NCBI GenBank assembly: GCA_900316505.1
Contig: ONDH01000001.1
Location: 1-64,000 of the forward strand
Direction: 5' to 3'
DNA from: an uncultured Prevotellaceae bacterium
GTDB lineage: Bacteria > Bacteroidota > Bacteroidia > Bacteroidales > Bacteroidaceae
Length of the DNA: 64,000 nucleotides
Under the pieces are notes generated by a model. It searched no databases. It saw only the letters and a list, made by a program, of their open reading frames with translations, and was not told the DNA's origin. Position numbers and translations under genes: made by a program. Positions 45,348 through 52,883 of the stretch are shown piece by piece. The first letter of the stretch is position 1. Each line of letters starts with the position of its first letter.

Positions 45348-45415
45348 AATCGACATCGTCGATGTCGGTTTGCCGATGTCGTCGATGTCGACGAACCGAT
45401 GTCGACGATGTCGAT
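45348..45415 (+). repeat. GATGTCG/CGACATC palindromic cluster
   Basis: AATCGACATCGTCGATGTCG at 45348 and its near inverse ending CGATGTCGACGATGTCGATT at about 45415 flank a further GATGTCGTCGATGTCGACGA stretch. CGACATC and GATGTCG together occur about eight times in 68 bases. Outer sequences (CCACAGCC / GGTTGTGG) extend the symmetry. It sits 36 bases after the DUF5106 stop. It may terminate the pilus cluster transcript, though no clean T run follows. The rest of the gap up to 45598 shows nothing recognisable. Confidence 0.8.
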
Positions 45416-45598
45416 TTTGTGGTTGTGGAAGCGCCCCAATTGGGTTTGTTCAGGAAAGGTGGTGGAGGGAGTGGAAGAAAGGGATAGAAACAATAAGAAT
45501 GGAGAGATATTTGGTCATTCCATCAAAAGTCCGTACCGTTCAATTTCTTTCGAAAGTACTCACGTTCGGCAATAAAAGTGAAAAATATAGTTTTTCCC

Positions 45599-45629
45599 TT
45601 TGTATTGTGCACACTTAATCGTACCTTTG
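45599..45629 (+). promoter_or_regulatory. metK promoter
   Basis: TTTG at 45599-45602, a 19-base spacer and TACCTTTG at 45622-45629 fit the Bacteroidetes consensus exactly. Transcription would begin near 45636, just before the riboswitch-like fold. Confidence 0.85.
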
Positions 45630-45642
45630 CAGCCGAAATTAA

Positions 45643-45692
45643 AATGTGGATAGATTTGGGCTGCTTGCAACCACAGAAAAAAATGCTAAAAC
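45643..45692 (+). ncRNA. SAM-II (SAM-alpha) riboswitch candidate upstream of metK
   Basis: TGTGG (45645-45649) pairs with CCACA (45671-45675) as P1. The loop holds GATTTG and CTTGCAA, then an A-rich stretch leads to GCTAAA (45685-45690). The order and spacing of GATTT, TTGCAA, the P1 strand, A-rich linker and GCTAAA match the SAM-II aptamer as I remember it. The loop is 21 nt, against 19 in the crystallised metX example, and 10 nt lie between P1 and GCTAAA against 11. P2 pairing is weak by eye. It is unusual in lying about 105 bases before the metK start. Confidence 0.72.
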
Positions 45693-45796
45693 GACAATGT
45701 GAGTCTCCTGTTTGTGGACAAAAGATTGTCAGTGCATCTTTCCCCAATTCTTTCCCATACATTATTAATTATTAATTCATTAATTGTTAATTGACT

Positions 45797-47122
45797 ATGG
45801 GTTATTTATTTACATCAGAATCAGTATCGGAGGGGCATCCTGATAAGGTTGCCGACCAAATCAGCGACGCAGTGCTGGACAATTTGCTGGCATACGACTC
45901 GCAGTCGAAGGTGGCTTGTGAGACGTTGGTCACGACAGGTCAAGTTGTTGTGGCTGGCGAAGTGAAGAGCAATGCGTATGTTGACCTTCAAGAGATTGCG
46001 CGTGAAACCATCAACAAGATTGGTTACACGAAATCAGCGTATAAGTTTGACGGCGAGAGTTGTGGTGTGCTGAATGCCATTCACGAGCAGAGTGGTGACA
46101 TCAATCGTGGTGTGGAGCGTGAGAAGCCTGAGGAGCAAGGAGCAGGCGACCAGGGTATGATGTTTGGCTATGCAACGAATGAAACAGAGAACTGCATGCC
46201 GTTGTCGCTCGACCTTTCACATCGCATCCTGAGGGTGTTGGCAGACATTCGTAGAGAGGGGAAGGTGATGACTTACATTCGTCCGAATGGCAAGGAAGTG
46301 ACCTATCTGCGCCCCGATGCCAAGAGTCAGGTGACGATTGAGTATGGCGATGATAACAAACCGCAGCGCATCCACACTATTGTGGTGAGCACTCAGCACG
46401 ATGAGTTCATTGTACCTACTGCTGAGAACGGACTCACACAGGATGAGGCTGACACTAAGATGTTGCAGCGCATCAGAGAGGATGTCATCAACATCTTGAT
46501 ACCGAGGGTGATTGCCGAGATTGGCGATGAGAAGATTAGTGCTCTTTTCAAAGAGGGTATCACTTATCATGTCAACCCAACTGGCAAGTTCGTGATTGGC
46601 GGACCTCATGGTGACACAGGCTTGACGGGCAGAAAGATTATCGTGGATACTTATGGAGGCAGAGGCGCGCATGGTGGCGGTGCCTTCTCGGGCAAAGACC
46701 CCAGCAAGGTGGACCGTTCAGCAGCCTATGCAGCACGCCATATCGCTAAGAATCTGGTGGTGGCAGGTGTGGCAGATGAGATGCTGGTGCAGTTGAGCTA
46801 TGCCATCGGTGTGGCAGAACCTGTGAGCATCTATGTGAACACGTATGGCACATCGAAAGTTGCACTCTCGGATGGTGAGATAGCAACGAAGATTGGCAAT
46901 TTGTTCGATTTGCGTCCAAAGGCTATCGAGGAGCGTTTCGATTTGCGTAAACCTATCTACCAGGAGACAGCTTCTTATGGACATTTCGGAAGAAAGACAG
47001 AAAAGGTGGTGAAGAAATTCACCAATCGCTATCAGGGTGATAAGGAGATAGAAGTGACGCTGTTCCCGTGGGAAGAGACCGAAAAATATCAGGAAAAGAT
47101 CAAGAGAGAGTTTGGAGTGTAG
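45797..47122 (+). CDS. metK: S-adenosylmethionine synthase
   Basis: MetK makes SAM from methionine and ATP. The 441-aa protein starts [20 protein letters not shown] and contains the '[12 protein letters not shown]' ATP loop, '[20 protein letters not shown]' and '[20 protein letters not shown]' signatures. ATG 45797 is used; the extended frame from TTG 45791 adds two residues. The leader ends in AT-rich heptads (ATTAATT units at about 45760-45785) like those before other starts here. SAM feedback through the upstream riboswitch would fit its product. Confidence 0.97.
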   Translation: MGYLFTSESVSEGHPDKVADQISDAVLDNLLAYDSQSKVACETLVTTGQVVVAGEVKSNAYVDLQEIARETINKIGYTKSAYKFDGESCGVLNAIHEQSGDINRGVEREKPEEQGAGDQGMMFGYATNETENCMPLSLDLSHRILRVLADIRREGKVMTYIRPNGKEVTYLRPDAKSQVTIEYGDDNKPQRIHTIVVSTQHDEFIVPTAENGLTQDEADTKMLQRIREDVINILIPRVIAEIGDEKISALFKEGITYHVNPTGKFVIGGPHGDTGLTGRKIIVDTYGGRGAHGGGAFSGKDPSKVDRSAAYAARHIAKNLVVAGVADEMLVQLSYAIGVAEPVSIYVNTYGTSKVALSDGEIATKIGNLFDLRPKAIEERFDLRKPIYQETASYGHFGRKTEKVVKKFTNRYQGDKEIEVTLFPWEETEKYQEKIKREFGV

Positions 47123-47125
47123 GAA

Positions 47126-47923
47126 ATGAAAGACAGCACCTGGCTTGTTTCTGACTCAAATGTGATACAGCGTTCCGAGTATTACAAAGAGGGAGTTCTT
47201 CTGCCCGATCGCACGATAGCGGTGGGAGAACGAGGCTTTGCTGCGCGGAATGATGATGTCATCGTGACAGGAATGACGGTGATGTTCCTCATCTTGGCTG
47301 TGGTCCTGTATAAGGGTCGGTATATGCTGCTGCATCGTCTGAAGGACTTCTTCACCTCTAAGCGCACCTACACCGAAGATGATGCGGAAGGCAGTTCGAG
47401 TGAGGCGATATATGTGTTTCTGCTCATCACCGTCAGTGTGCTCAGCCTTTCCTGCATCTTTCTTGATGACCGCATCGCGCTGAGTCACTTCCTCTCCGTG
47501 ACCGGTGTGCCATATTGGTTGTTTGGTGTCGGTTTTGTGGTGGGAATGGCTTTCATCTATCTGAAAGCATGGTGCTATTCGGTGGTGAATTGGACCTTTT
47601 TCGACAGCGATTCCAACCAAAGATGGATGATTGGTTATTTGCTGATGACCGCCTTGACAGCCTTCCTTTTGTACCCTCTTGCACTGCTGGACATCTTCGC
47701 TCATGTCAGTCGTGAAACTGTCATTGGAGGTGCCATTTTGGTAGTGTTTCTGTATGAGTTACTGCTGTTTTATAAGCTAATAGCTAACTTTAAGGTTAAA
47801 AAATATGGCTATATGCTCATTTTTTTGTACTTTTGCAGCGTCGAATTGTTACCGACACTTGTATTTGGGCATTTGGCGGTATGGTATAGTGACAATTATT
47901 TAGTAAAAAACATTTTATATTGA
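47126..47923 (+). CDS. DUF4271 family membrane protein
   Basis: The 265-aa protein has a soluble N-terminus of about 50 residues and about seven hydrophobic segments (for example 'VIVTGMTVMFLILAVVLYKG' and 'WLFGVGFVVGMAFIYLKAW'). It ends in the 'YGYMLIFLYFCSVELLPTLV' helix characteristic of DUF4271. It precedes hemD with a TGATG overlap, an arrangement common in Bacteroidetes. The function is unknown; the linkage suggests a role tied to envelope or haem biosynthesis but does not show it. It starts four bases after metK. Confidence 0.85.
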   Translation: MKDSTWLVSDSNVIQRSEYYKEGVLLPDRTIAVGERGFAARNDDVIVTGMTVMFLILAVVLYKGRYMLLHRLKDFFTSKRTYTEDDAEGSSSEAIYVFLLITVSVLSLSCIFLDDRIALSHFLSVTGVPYWLFGVGFVVGMAFIYLKAWCYSVVNWTFFDSDSNQRWMIGYLLMTALTAFLLYPLALLDIFAHVSRETVIGGAILVVFLYELLLFYKLIANFKVKKYGYMLIFLYFCSVELLPTLVFGHLAVWYSDNYLVKNILY

Positions 47924-48663
47924 TGGCAACAAAGATCTTAGTATCTCAGCCCAAACCTCAAACGGAGAAGTCTCCCTATTTTGAGGTGGCACAAAAATAC
48001 AACGTAGAATTAGTTTTCAGGCCTTTTATTAAGATAGAGCCGATGTCCGCGAAGGATTTCCGTCAGCAGAAAGTGTCTATTCCTGGACATACTGCCATTG
48101 TCTTTACATCACGTCACGCCATCGATCATTTCTTTGCCCTCTGCAAGGAACTGCGCGTGAGCATCCCTGACGACATGAAGTATTTCTGTGTTTCAGAACA
48201 AGTGTCGCTCTACATTCAGAAGTATGTGCAATATCGCAAACGCAAGAACTTCTTCCCGGAAACAGGATTGGTGACAGACTTGATGCCTATCATTGCCAAA
48301 CACCACAACGAGACCTACTTCGTTCCCCAATCTTCAGCACACACTGACGATATGCGCCGCATGCTTGATGAGGCAGGTGTGGAGCACGACGAAGCAGTGA
48401 TGTATTACACGCTACCCAACGATTTCACGCCCGATGAGGCTTTCGATTATAACATGCTGGTATTCTTCTCTCCCGAGGGTATTCATTCACTCAAGAAGAA
48501 CTTCCCCAATTTTGAGCAGAAGGACATCAAGGTGGCATGCTTGGGCACAAAGACCATCAAAGCCGCAGAAGAAGCAGGCATTCATGTGGATTTCCAACCC
48601 ACACCAGAACTTCGTTCAGTGCCTGCCATCATTGAGGCTTATGCTAAGACGCTGAAAAAATAA
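47923..48663 (+). CDS. hemD: Uroporphyrinogen-III synthase family protein
   Basis: HemD closes and isomerises hydroxymethylbilane to uroporphyrinogen III. The 246-aa protein has the two-lobed HemD layout: 'ILVSQPKPQTEKSPYFEVAQ' at the N-terminus, 'TAIVFTSRHAIDHFF', 'PQSSAHTDDMRRMLDEAGVE' at the lobe junction and 'VFFSPEGIHSLKKNFP' near the C-terminus. Sequence conservation in this family is low, so the call leans on the overall pattern and on its position in the Bacteroidetes DUF4271-hemD-rnpA-yidD order. ATG 47923 overlaps the DUF4271 stop. A possible internal -7 box TACTTTTG lies at 47828-47835. Confidence 0.85.
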   Translation: MATKILVSQPKPQTEKSPYFEVAQKYNVELVFRPFIKIEPMSAKDFRQQKVSIPGHTAIVFTSRHAIDHFFALCKELRVSIPDDMKYFCVSEQVSLYIQKYVQYRKRKNFFPETGLVTDLMPIIAKHHNETYFVPQSSAHTDDMRRMLDEAGVEHDEAVMYYTLPNDFTPDEAFDYNMLVFFSPEGIHSLKKNFPNFEQKDIKVACLGTKTIKAAEEAGIHVDFQPTPELRSVPAIIEAYAKTLKK

Positions 48664-48676
48664 GGCGTTATGTATA

Positions 48677-49099
48677 ATGAACTATGGATTGACAAAAAGT
48701 GAGCGGCTCACCAGCCAGCTTGTCATAGATAAACTATTCGCAGGAGGGAATGCTTCAATGGCGGCATTTCCCCTGCGAATTGTTTATATGCAGATGGAGA
48801 AAGAAGGGCAGAGTGGGGATGCTGAGCATGATGAGAGCCTCAAGCATCCTCCCGTGTCTATCTTGGTGTCAGTGCCCAAAAAACGTTTCCGCCATGCTGT
48901 TGACCGCAATCGCATGAAACGCTTGGTACGCGAAGCCTATCGCCTCAATAAGCACATCCTGTGGAATGCGCTCGAAGGAAAAGACTTTCGTCTTGCCCTC
49001 GCATTTGTGTGCATCACCGACACCTTGCCTACTTTCCGCACCGTCAACAAGAGTGTCACGAAAGCACTCACCCGAGTAGCTGAGAGGGTGGAAGGATGA
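48677..49099 (+). CDS. rnpA: Ribonuclease P protein component
   Basis: RnpA is the protein subunit that helps the RNase P ribozyme trim pre-tRNA 5' ends. The 140-aa protein has the family signature RHAVDRNRMKRLVREAYRLNK-type segment (HAVDRNRMKRLVREAYRLNK, about 74-93), a 'TKSERLTSQLVIDKLFAGG' start and an 'ILVSVPKKRF' strand. There is a roughly 15-residue acidic, loop-like insertion (KEGQSGDAEHDESLKHPP). The dnaA-rpmH context found in many bacteria is absent, as usual in this phylum. Confidence 0.95.
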   Translation: MNYGLTKSERLTSQLVIDKLFAGGNASMAAFPLRIVYMQMEKEGQSGDAEHDESLKHPPVSILVSVPKKRFRHAVDRNRMKRLVREAYRLNKHILWNALEGKDFRLALAFVCITDTLPTFRTVNKSVTKALTRVAERVEG

Positions 49100-49103
49100 T
49101 GAA

Positions 49104-49152
49104 CCCTCAACTGTCAACTCTCAATTGTCAACTGTCAACTGTCAACTGTCAA
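49104..49152 (+). repeat. Heptad array CTGTCAA type, seven units, ahead of yidD
   Basis: Units are CCCTCAA, CTGTCAA, CTCTCAA, TTGTCAA and three CTGTCAA, in perfect 7-bp register. They fill most of the gap between the rnpA stop and the yidD ATG. The same family appears inverted at 6248 and 54372. Confidence 0.92.
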
Positions 49153-49162
49153 CTCTCTTCCC

Positions 49163-49402
49163 ATGCTCTCCTCTCTTTTCTCATACATACTTCTTCTCCC
49201 CATCTATTTCTATCGGGCATGCATTTCGCCGTTGTTTCCACCAACGTGCCGTTTTACCCCCACATGCTCCAGCTATGCCATCGATGCCATCAAGAAGCAT
49301 GGGCCCCTCAAAGGTTTTTATTTGGCATGTCGGCGTATTCTTCGTTGCCATCCGTGGGGAGGTAGTGGTTATGACCCTGTGCCTGAAAAGTTCCATTGGT
49401 GA
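49163..49402 (+). CDS. yidD: Membrane protein insertion efficiency factor YidD
   Basis: The 79-aa protein has a hydrophobic N-terminus ([20 protein letters not shown]) followed by the invariant YidD core '[19 protein letters not shown]', '[20 protein letters not shown]'. It acts at the inner membrane with YidC, whose gene is not in this window. Several out-of-frame ORFs cover the same DNA. This frame alone carries the family motifs. It lies directly after rnpA as in most bacteria. Confidence 0.95.
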   Translation: MLSSLFSYILLLPIYFYRACISPLFPPTCRFTPTCSSYAIDAIKKHGPLKGFYLACRRILRCHPWGGSGYDPVPEKFHW

Positions 49403-49436
49403 CGGTAAACTCAGAATCCTTTAATCTCCGCCTTTC

Positions 49437-50180
49437 ATGTCCTTGTTCAACTTCCACACATACTATATCGATGCCGAGCCGTGTCTGCTGAATGTGGATA
49501 CGAAAGACCTTCTGCCCTCCTATCCCGAGCACGTCAGACTCTCCATCGGTGTGCATCCTTGGAAAGTGAAGGAAGACTGGCGGGATGCGCTTGCTTGCGT
49601 TCGTCAAGAAGCCATGCGTGAGGACGTGTGGGCAATAGGGGAGTGTGGTTTGGATAAACTGCATGGTGAGGCACTATCCTTGCAGATGGAGGCTTTTCGT
49701 GCTCATATCGCCATTGCAGAAGAGGTGCAGAAGCCAATGATCATTCATTGTGTTAGGGCATTTGACGAGTTGCTGATGCTTCGCCGCGAACTTGAAGCCT
49801 CTTGCAAGCACGAAAGTGAAAACGGAGGTGGAAACGTCAGACACCCACAACCATGGGTTATTCACGGCTTTCGTGGAAAACCTGAACAGGCAAAACAATT
49901 GATGACCAAAGGGATGTTGCTCTCCTTTGGTCATCAGTACAATCTTGAAACCTTACGTTTCGTCTATGCTTCCTTGAAGGGGACATCTCCTTCCTCTTCA
50001 GGTTCTTCTCTTGGAGAAGGGCAGGGGAGTGTCACTTCTTTTTTCCTCGAAACGGACGACCTTCACCTTTCTGTCCGTCAAATTTACGAGCAGGTCGCTC
50101 GCCATCTCGACGTGGACGTCGCTCATCTCTCTCACCTCTGCGACCCTCGAACGACGCTTTTCTCTCGCCAAATTCCTTAG
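49437..50180 (+). CDS. TatD family metal-dependent hydrolase
   Basis: The 247-aa protein has the TatD pattern: 'FNFHTYYID' (the usual HxH pair is reduced to one histidine), 'LSIGVHPWKV', 'AIGECGLDKLHGE', 'PMIIHCVRAFDELL', 'WVIHGFRGKPEQAKQL' and 'FFLETDD'. The C-terminal 'RQIYEQVARHLDVDVAHLSH' is the normal helical end, so the overlap with the opposite gene is real coding sequence. A Ser/Gly-rich insert (TSPSSSGSSLGEGQGSV) before FFLETDD is coded by an imperfect palindrome. TatD proteins are TIM-barrel DNases or general phosphoesterases. The loss of one metal histidine may alter activity. Confidence 0.85.
   Translation: MSLFNFHTYYIDAEPCLLNVDTKDLLPSYPEHVRLSIGVHPWKVKEDWRDALACVRQEAMREDVWAIGECGLDKLHGEALSLQMEAFRAHIAIAEEVQKPMIIHCVRAFDELLMLRRELEASCKHESENGGGNVRHPQPWVIHGFRGKPEQAKQLMTKGMLLSFGHQYNLETLRFVYASLKGTSPSSSGSSLGEGQGSVTSFFLETDDLHLSVRQIYEQVARHLDVDVAHLSHLCDPRTTLFSRQIP
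49997..50034 (+). repeat. Imperfect palindrome inside the TatD gene
   Basis: CTCTTCAGGTTCTTCTCTTG followed by GAGAAGGGCAGGGGAGTG forms nested stems (TTCTC/GAGAA; CTCC.../GGGGAG). It corresponds to the family-atypical Ser/Gly insert and is similar in design to the CTCCCCCTTGGGGGAG palindrome at 54437. Confidence 0.5.
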
Positions 50181-51750
50181 GGCTTTTTCCTGCGAAGAAT
50201 GACTTGCGGGCTTCCTGACGAGATTCGCGGTCAGTGAAGCGCTCACGTTCATCGCGACTGTCTCGTCGTTCAGGTTTCTTCTCACCACGAGATGGACGTG
50301 CGACGCGGTCACCCCATTTGCCAAGATGACGATTGATGATTTCAGCCTCCTCTTCGTCTTCTGCTTCAAACATCTTCCAGCGGCTATCCTTGCCCCATTT
50401 TCTGTCTTTCTCCTCCTCATAAGGGATGTCCTTCGATGGTCTTTCCTTGAAAGGCTTCGATTTGAAATAGTGCTCCTCATCGTCAGTAGGCACTTTTCGT
50501 CCTGAGCGCGAACTCGTCCATTCCCCATCCTCATTCTTCTTGTGAGGCTTGAATTTGAGGTTGTGACGGCGATCTTCATCCGTCTTGATGTCCAATCCCT
50601 CCTCGCGGCGTTCCTTCAGTTTTCCGTCAAAGATTTGGTACTTGCGGAACTCACACTCCAGCGAGCCGTTGAACAATGCATATTTAGTGGAAGGACGGAA
50701 ACCTATCTTGTCGAAGAGTTCCTCGTGGTGAGAGATGATCCATGCATCATTGCCCACGAAATTGCGCTTCAGGTTCTTTCCGATGGTCTCATACAGGTCA
50801 AAGATGTCATCTGTAGTGATGCGGTCACCATAGGGAGGATTCGTAATCATGATTGCCTTGTCCAGTGGCTGCTCAAACTCGTAGAAGTCACGTTGCTCCA
50901 CGCTCACGATGTCCTTCACACCTGCGTTCAGCACATTGTCGGTGGCAATCTGCACCACCTGCCTGTTGATGTCGTAGCCGTAAATCTTATGGTCAAACTC
51001 ACGCTCCTGACTGTCATCGTTGTAGATGCGGTCAAAGAGGTCAGCATCAAAGTCCTTCCATTTCTCAAAAGCATATTCTTTGCGGAACACACCCGGATAG
51101 ACGTTCTGCGCAATCAGCGCTGCCTCAATCAAGATGGTGCCCGAACCACAGAAGGGGTCAATCAGGTCGCACTCACCATCCCATCCTGTCAGCATGATGA
51201 GACCTGCTGCCAGCACCTCATTGAGTGGTGCCTGCACTGTGGCAGTCTTATAGCCACGCTGATGCAGACTTTCGCCTGACGAATCGAGCGAGATGGTCAC
51301 TTCATCCTCAGCAATGTGCACATTCACACGCAGGTCTGGATTGCTGATCACCACATTCGGGCGGTCACCTCCCGACTTCTCACGCCAATAGTCGGCAATG
51401 GCATCCTTCACGCGGTATGCCACAAACTTCGAGTGTCGGAAGTTCTCGCTGAAGATGACCGAATCCACCAAGAACGTGCTCTTCACGTCCATATACTTCT
51501 CCCAGTCTATCTTCTTGGCTTCCTCATACACCTCATCGGCATCCTTCGCCTTAAACTCCTTGATGGGTTTCAACACCTTCACGGCAGTGCGTGTGCAGAA
51601 GTTTGCCTTGTAGAGCATCTCCTTGTCGCCTGTGAACGCCACCATTCTCCTACCAATCTCGACGTTGTTGGCACCCAGATTGATCAGTTCCTTTGCAAGC
51701 ACCTCCTCCAATCCTTGGAAGGTCTTTGCGATTATCTTGAATTCTGTCAT
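50032..51750 (-). CDS. THUMP-domain class I RNA methyltransferase (RlmL N-terminal-like) with charged tail
   Basis: The 572-aa protein starts TEFKIIAKTFQGLEEVLAKE and has an N-terminal THUMP domain (about 45-155). A SAM-binding 'LIDPFCGSGTILIEAALIAQ' motif follows, and catalytic NPPYG near residue 305. This is the layout of RlmL-type 23S rRNA m2G methyltransferases. From about residue 390 the sequence becomes a highly charged, disordered Arg/Lys/Glu/Gly tail ending GRPFRGKKK, probably RNA-binding. The last 149 bp are antisense to the TatD gene. It is 12 bases downstream of cysE and probably co-transcribed with it. Confidence 0.9.
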   Translation of the reverse strand: MTEFKIIAKTFQGLEEVLAKELINLGANNVEIGRRMVAFTGDKEMLYKANFCTRTAVKVLKPIKEFKAKDADEVYEEAKKIDWEKYMDVKSTFLVDSVIFSENFRHSKFVAYRVKDAIADYWREKSGGDRPNVVISNPDLRVNVHIAEDEVTISLDSSGESLHQRGYKTATVQAPLNEVLAAGLIMLTGWDGECDLIDPFCGSGTILIEAALIAQNVYPGVFRKEYAFEKWKDFDADLFDRIYNDDSQEREFDHKIYGYDINRQVVQIATDNVLNAGVKDIVSVEQRDFYEFEQPLDKAIMITNPPYGDRITTDDIFDLYETIGKNLKRNFVGNDAWIISHHEELFDKIGFRPSTKYALFNGSLECEFRKYQIFDGKLKERREEGLDIKTDEDRRHNLKFKPHKKNEDGEWTSSRSGRKVPTDDEEHYFKSKPFKERPSKDIPYEEEKDRKWGKDSRWKMFEAEDEEEAEIINRHLGKWGDRVARPSRGEKKPERRDSRDERERFTDRESRQEARKSFFAGKSPKEFGERKASFEGRRGERDERRPRRDGERPARKFDGQKGEGRPFRGKKK

Positions 51751-51762
51751 AAGTTCTTCGTG

Positions 51763-52680
51763 TTATCTTTTCTGTGTCAGGCTCATTCCTGGAGCCACAT
51801 CTTGTGTCACCCAGATGTTACCACCAATCACAGCACCCTTTCCGATGGTGATTCTGCCCAAAATGGAAGCGTTGGAATAGACAATCACGTCATCCTCCAG
51901 GATAGGATGACGAGGAATGCCCTTGATGGGGTTGCCATCCTCATCCAATGGGAAACTCTTCGCACCCAACGTCACGCCCTGATACAGCTTCACATTGTTG
52001 CCGATGATGCTTGTCTCGCCAATCACCACACCCGTGCCATGGTCGATAGTGAAATATTCGCCAATCGTCGCACCGGGATGGATGTCAATGCCCGTCTCCG
52101 AATGAGCCATCTCCGTCAGCATGCGCGGAATGAGCGGCACATCCAGATTCCACAGTTCATGGGCAATGCGATACACCGTCAGTTCCTTGATGACAGGGTA
52201 GCAGCTGATGATTTCTCCGTAGTTCTTCGCGGCAGGGTCACCATTGAAGGCAGCCACCACATCCGTAGCCAGCACCCTTCTCAGTTCTGGCAACTTGCTG
52301 ATGAACTTTTCCGCACGCTCTTCAGCCATGCGGCGCATCTCCATGTTGATGGTGTTCTGGTTGTAGGCAGCAAAGACAGCCGTGCCTTGCTCAAAATTCG
52401 AGAAAGACAATCCCGCTTGAATCTGTGTCACCAGCAGCGAATAAAGCTGTTCAGTGTCCACCCCCAGGTGATACTCCAATGTGTTTGTGTCGATGCACGA
52501 ATGACCATAATAGCCCGGAAAGATGATTTCTCGGGCTAGATCAATAATCTTCTGCAGTACTTCGCCGGAAGGCAATGGCACACCGTCACTGTGCTCATGG
52601 TAGAGATCCTTGTACGATTCTGGCTTTGCCAGTTCTTTGACGGTTCGTGTCAAGGTGTTAGCAAGAGTCTTCGCGCTCAT
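51763..52680 (-). CDS. cysE: Serine O-acetyltransferase (EpsC type)
   Basis: CysE acetylates serine to O-acetylserine for cysteine synthesis. The 305-aa protein has the long N-terminal helical domain of EpsC-type enzymes (with 'FPGYYGHSCIDTNTLEYHLG') and the C-terminal left-handed beta-helix with 'DIHPGATIGEYFTIDHGTGV', 'VIGETSIIGNNVKLYQGVTL' and 'GGNIWVTQDVAPG'. The catalytic histidines in DIHPGA and DHGTG are present. The start at 52680 lies 26 bases downstream of a -7 box. Confidence 0.92.
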   Translation of the reverse strand: MSAKTLANTLTRTVKELAKPESYKDLYHEHSDGVPLPSGEVLQKIIDLAREIIFPGYYGHSCIDTNTLEYHLGVDTEQLYSLLVTQIQAGLSFSNFEQGTAVFAAYNQNTINMEMRRMAEERAEKFISKLPELRRVLATDVVAAFNGDPAAKNYGEIISCYPVIKELTVYRIAHELWNLDVPLIPRMLTEMAHSETGIDIHPGATIGEYFTIDHGTGVVIGETSIIGNNVKLYQGVTLGAKSFPLDEDGNPIKGIPRHPILEDDVIVYSNASILGRITIGKGAVIGGNIWVTQDVAPGMSLTQKR

Positions 52681-52705
52681 TTCTTTTGTTATATATAACT
52701 TTTGT

Positions 52706-52811
52706 GCAAAGGTAGTGAAGAATTAGGAATTAGGAATTAGGAATTAGGAATTATTTGCTGTTCAGCGTGTTTTTTCGTTGAAAAAGTAACAATTCCTCAT
52801 TCCTCATTCCT
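52706..52811 (+). repeat. 106-bp duplicated intergenic element, copy A (cysE/purD)
   Basis: It runs from GCAAAGGTAGTGAAG through four AATTAGG heptads, a unique middle (TTGCTGTTCAGCGTG then TTTTTTCGTTGAAAAAGTAA) and ATTCCTC heptads. It matches 60507-60612 with only five mismatches in about 106 bases. The left end contains the minus-strand -7 box (CAAAGGTA at 52707-52714) of cysE. The ATTCCTC heptads continue to 52820 in this copy only. Confidence 0.95.
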
Positions 52812-52831
52812 CATTCCTCATGAATTTTCCG

Positions 52832-52839
52832 TACCTTTG
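52832..52839 (+). promoter_or_regulatory. -7 box of purD promoter
   Basis: TACCTTTG lies 44 bases before the purD ATG, just outside the right edge of the duplicated element. No TTTG is seen at -33. The leader contains short AT-rich repeats (ATCGTAAATTGTAAATCGTC). Confidence 0.65.
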
Positions 52840-52883
52840 TATCGAAATTACTATATCGTAAATTGTAAATCGTCAAATAGTAA

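Noticed and set aside
45643..45692. SAM-I riboswitch
   Set aside because: There is no four-way junction or SAM-I core; the conserved words match SAM-II instead.
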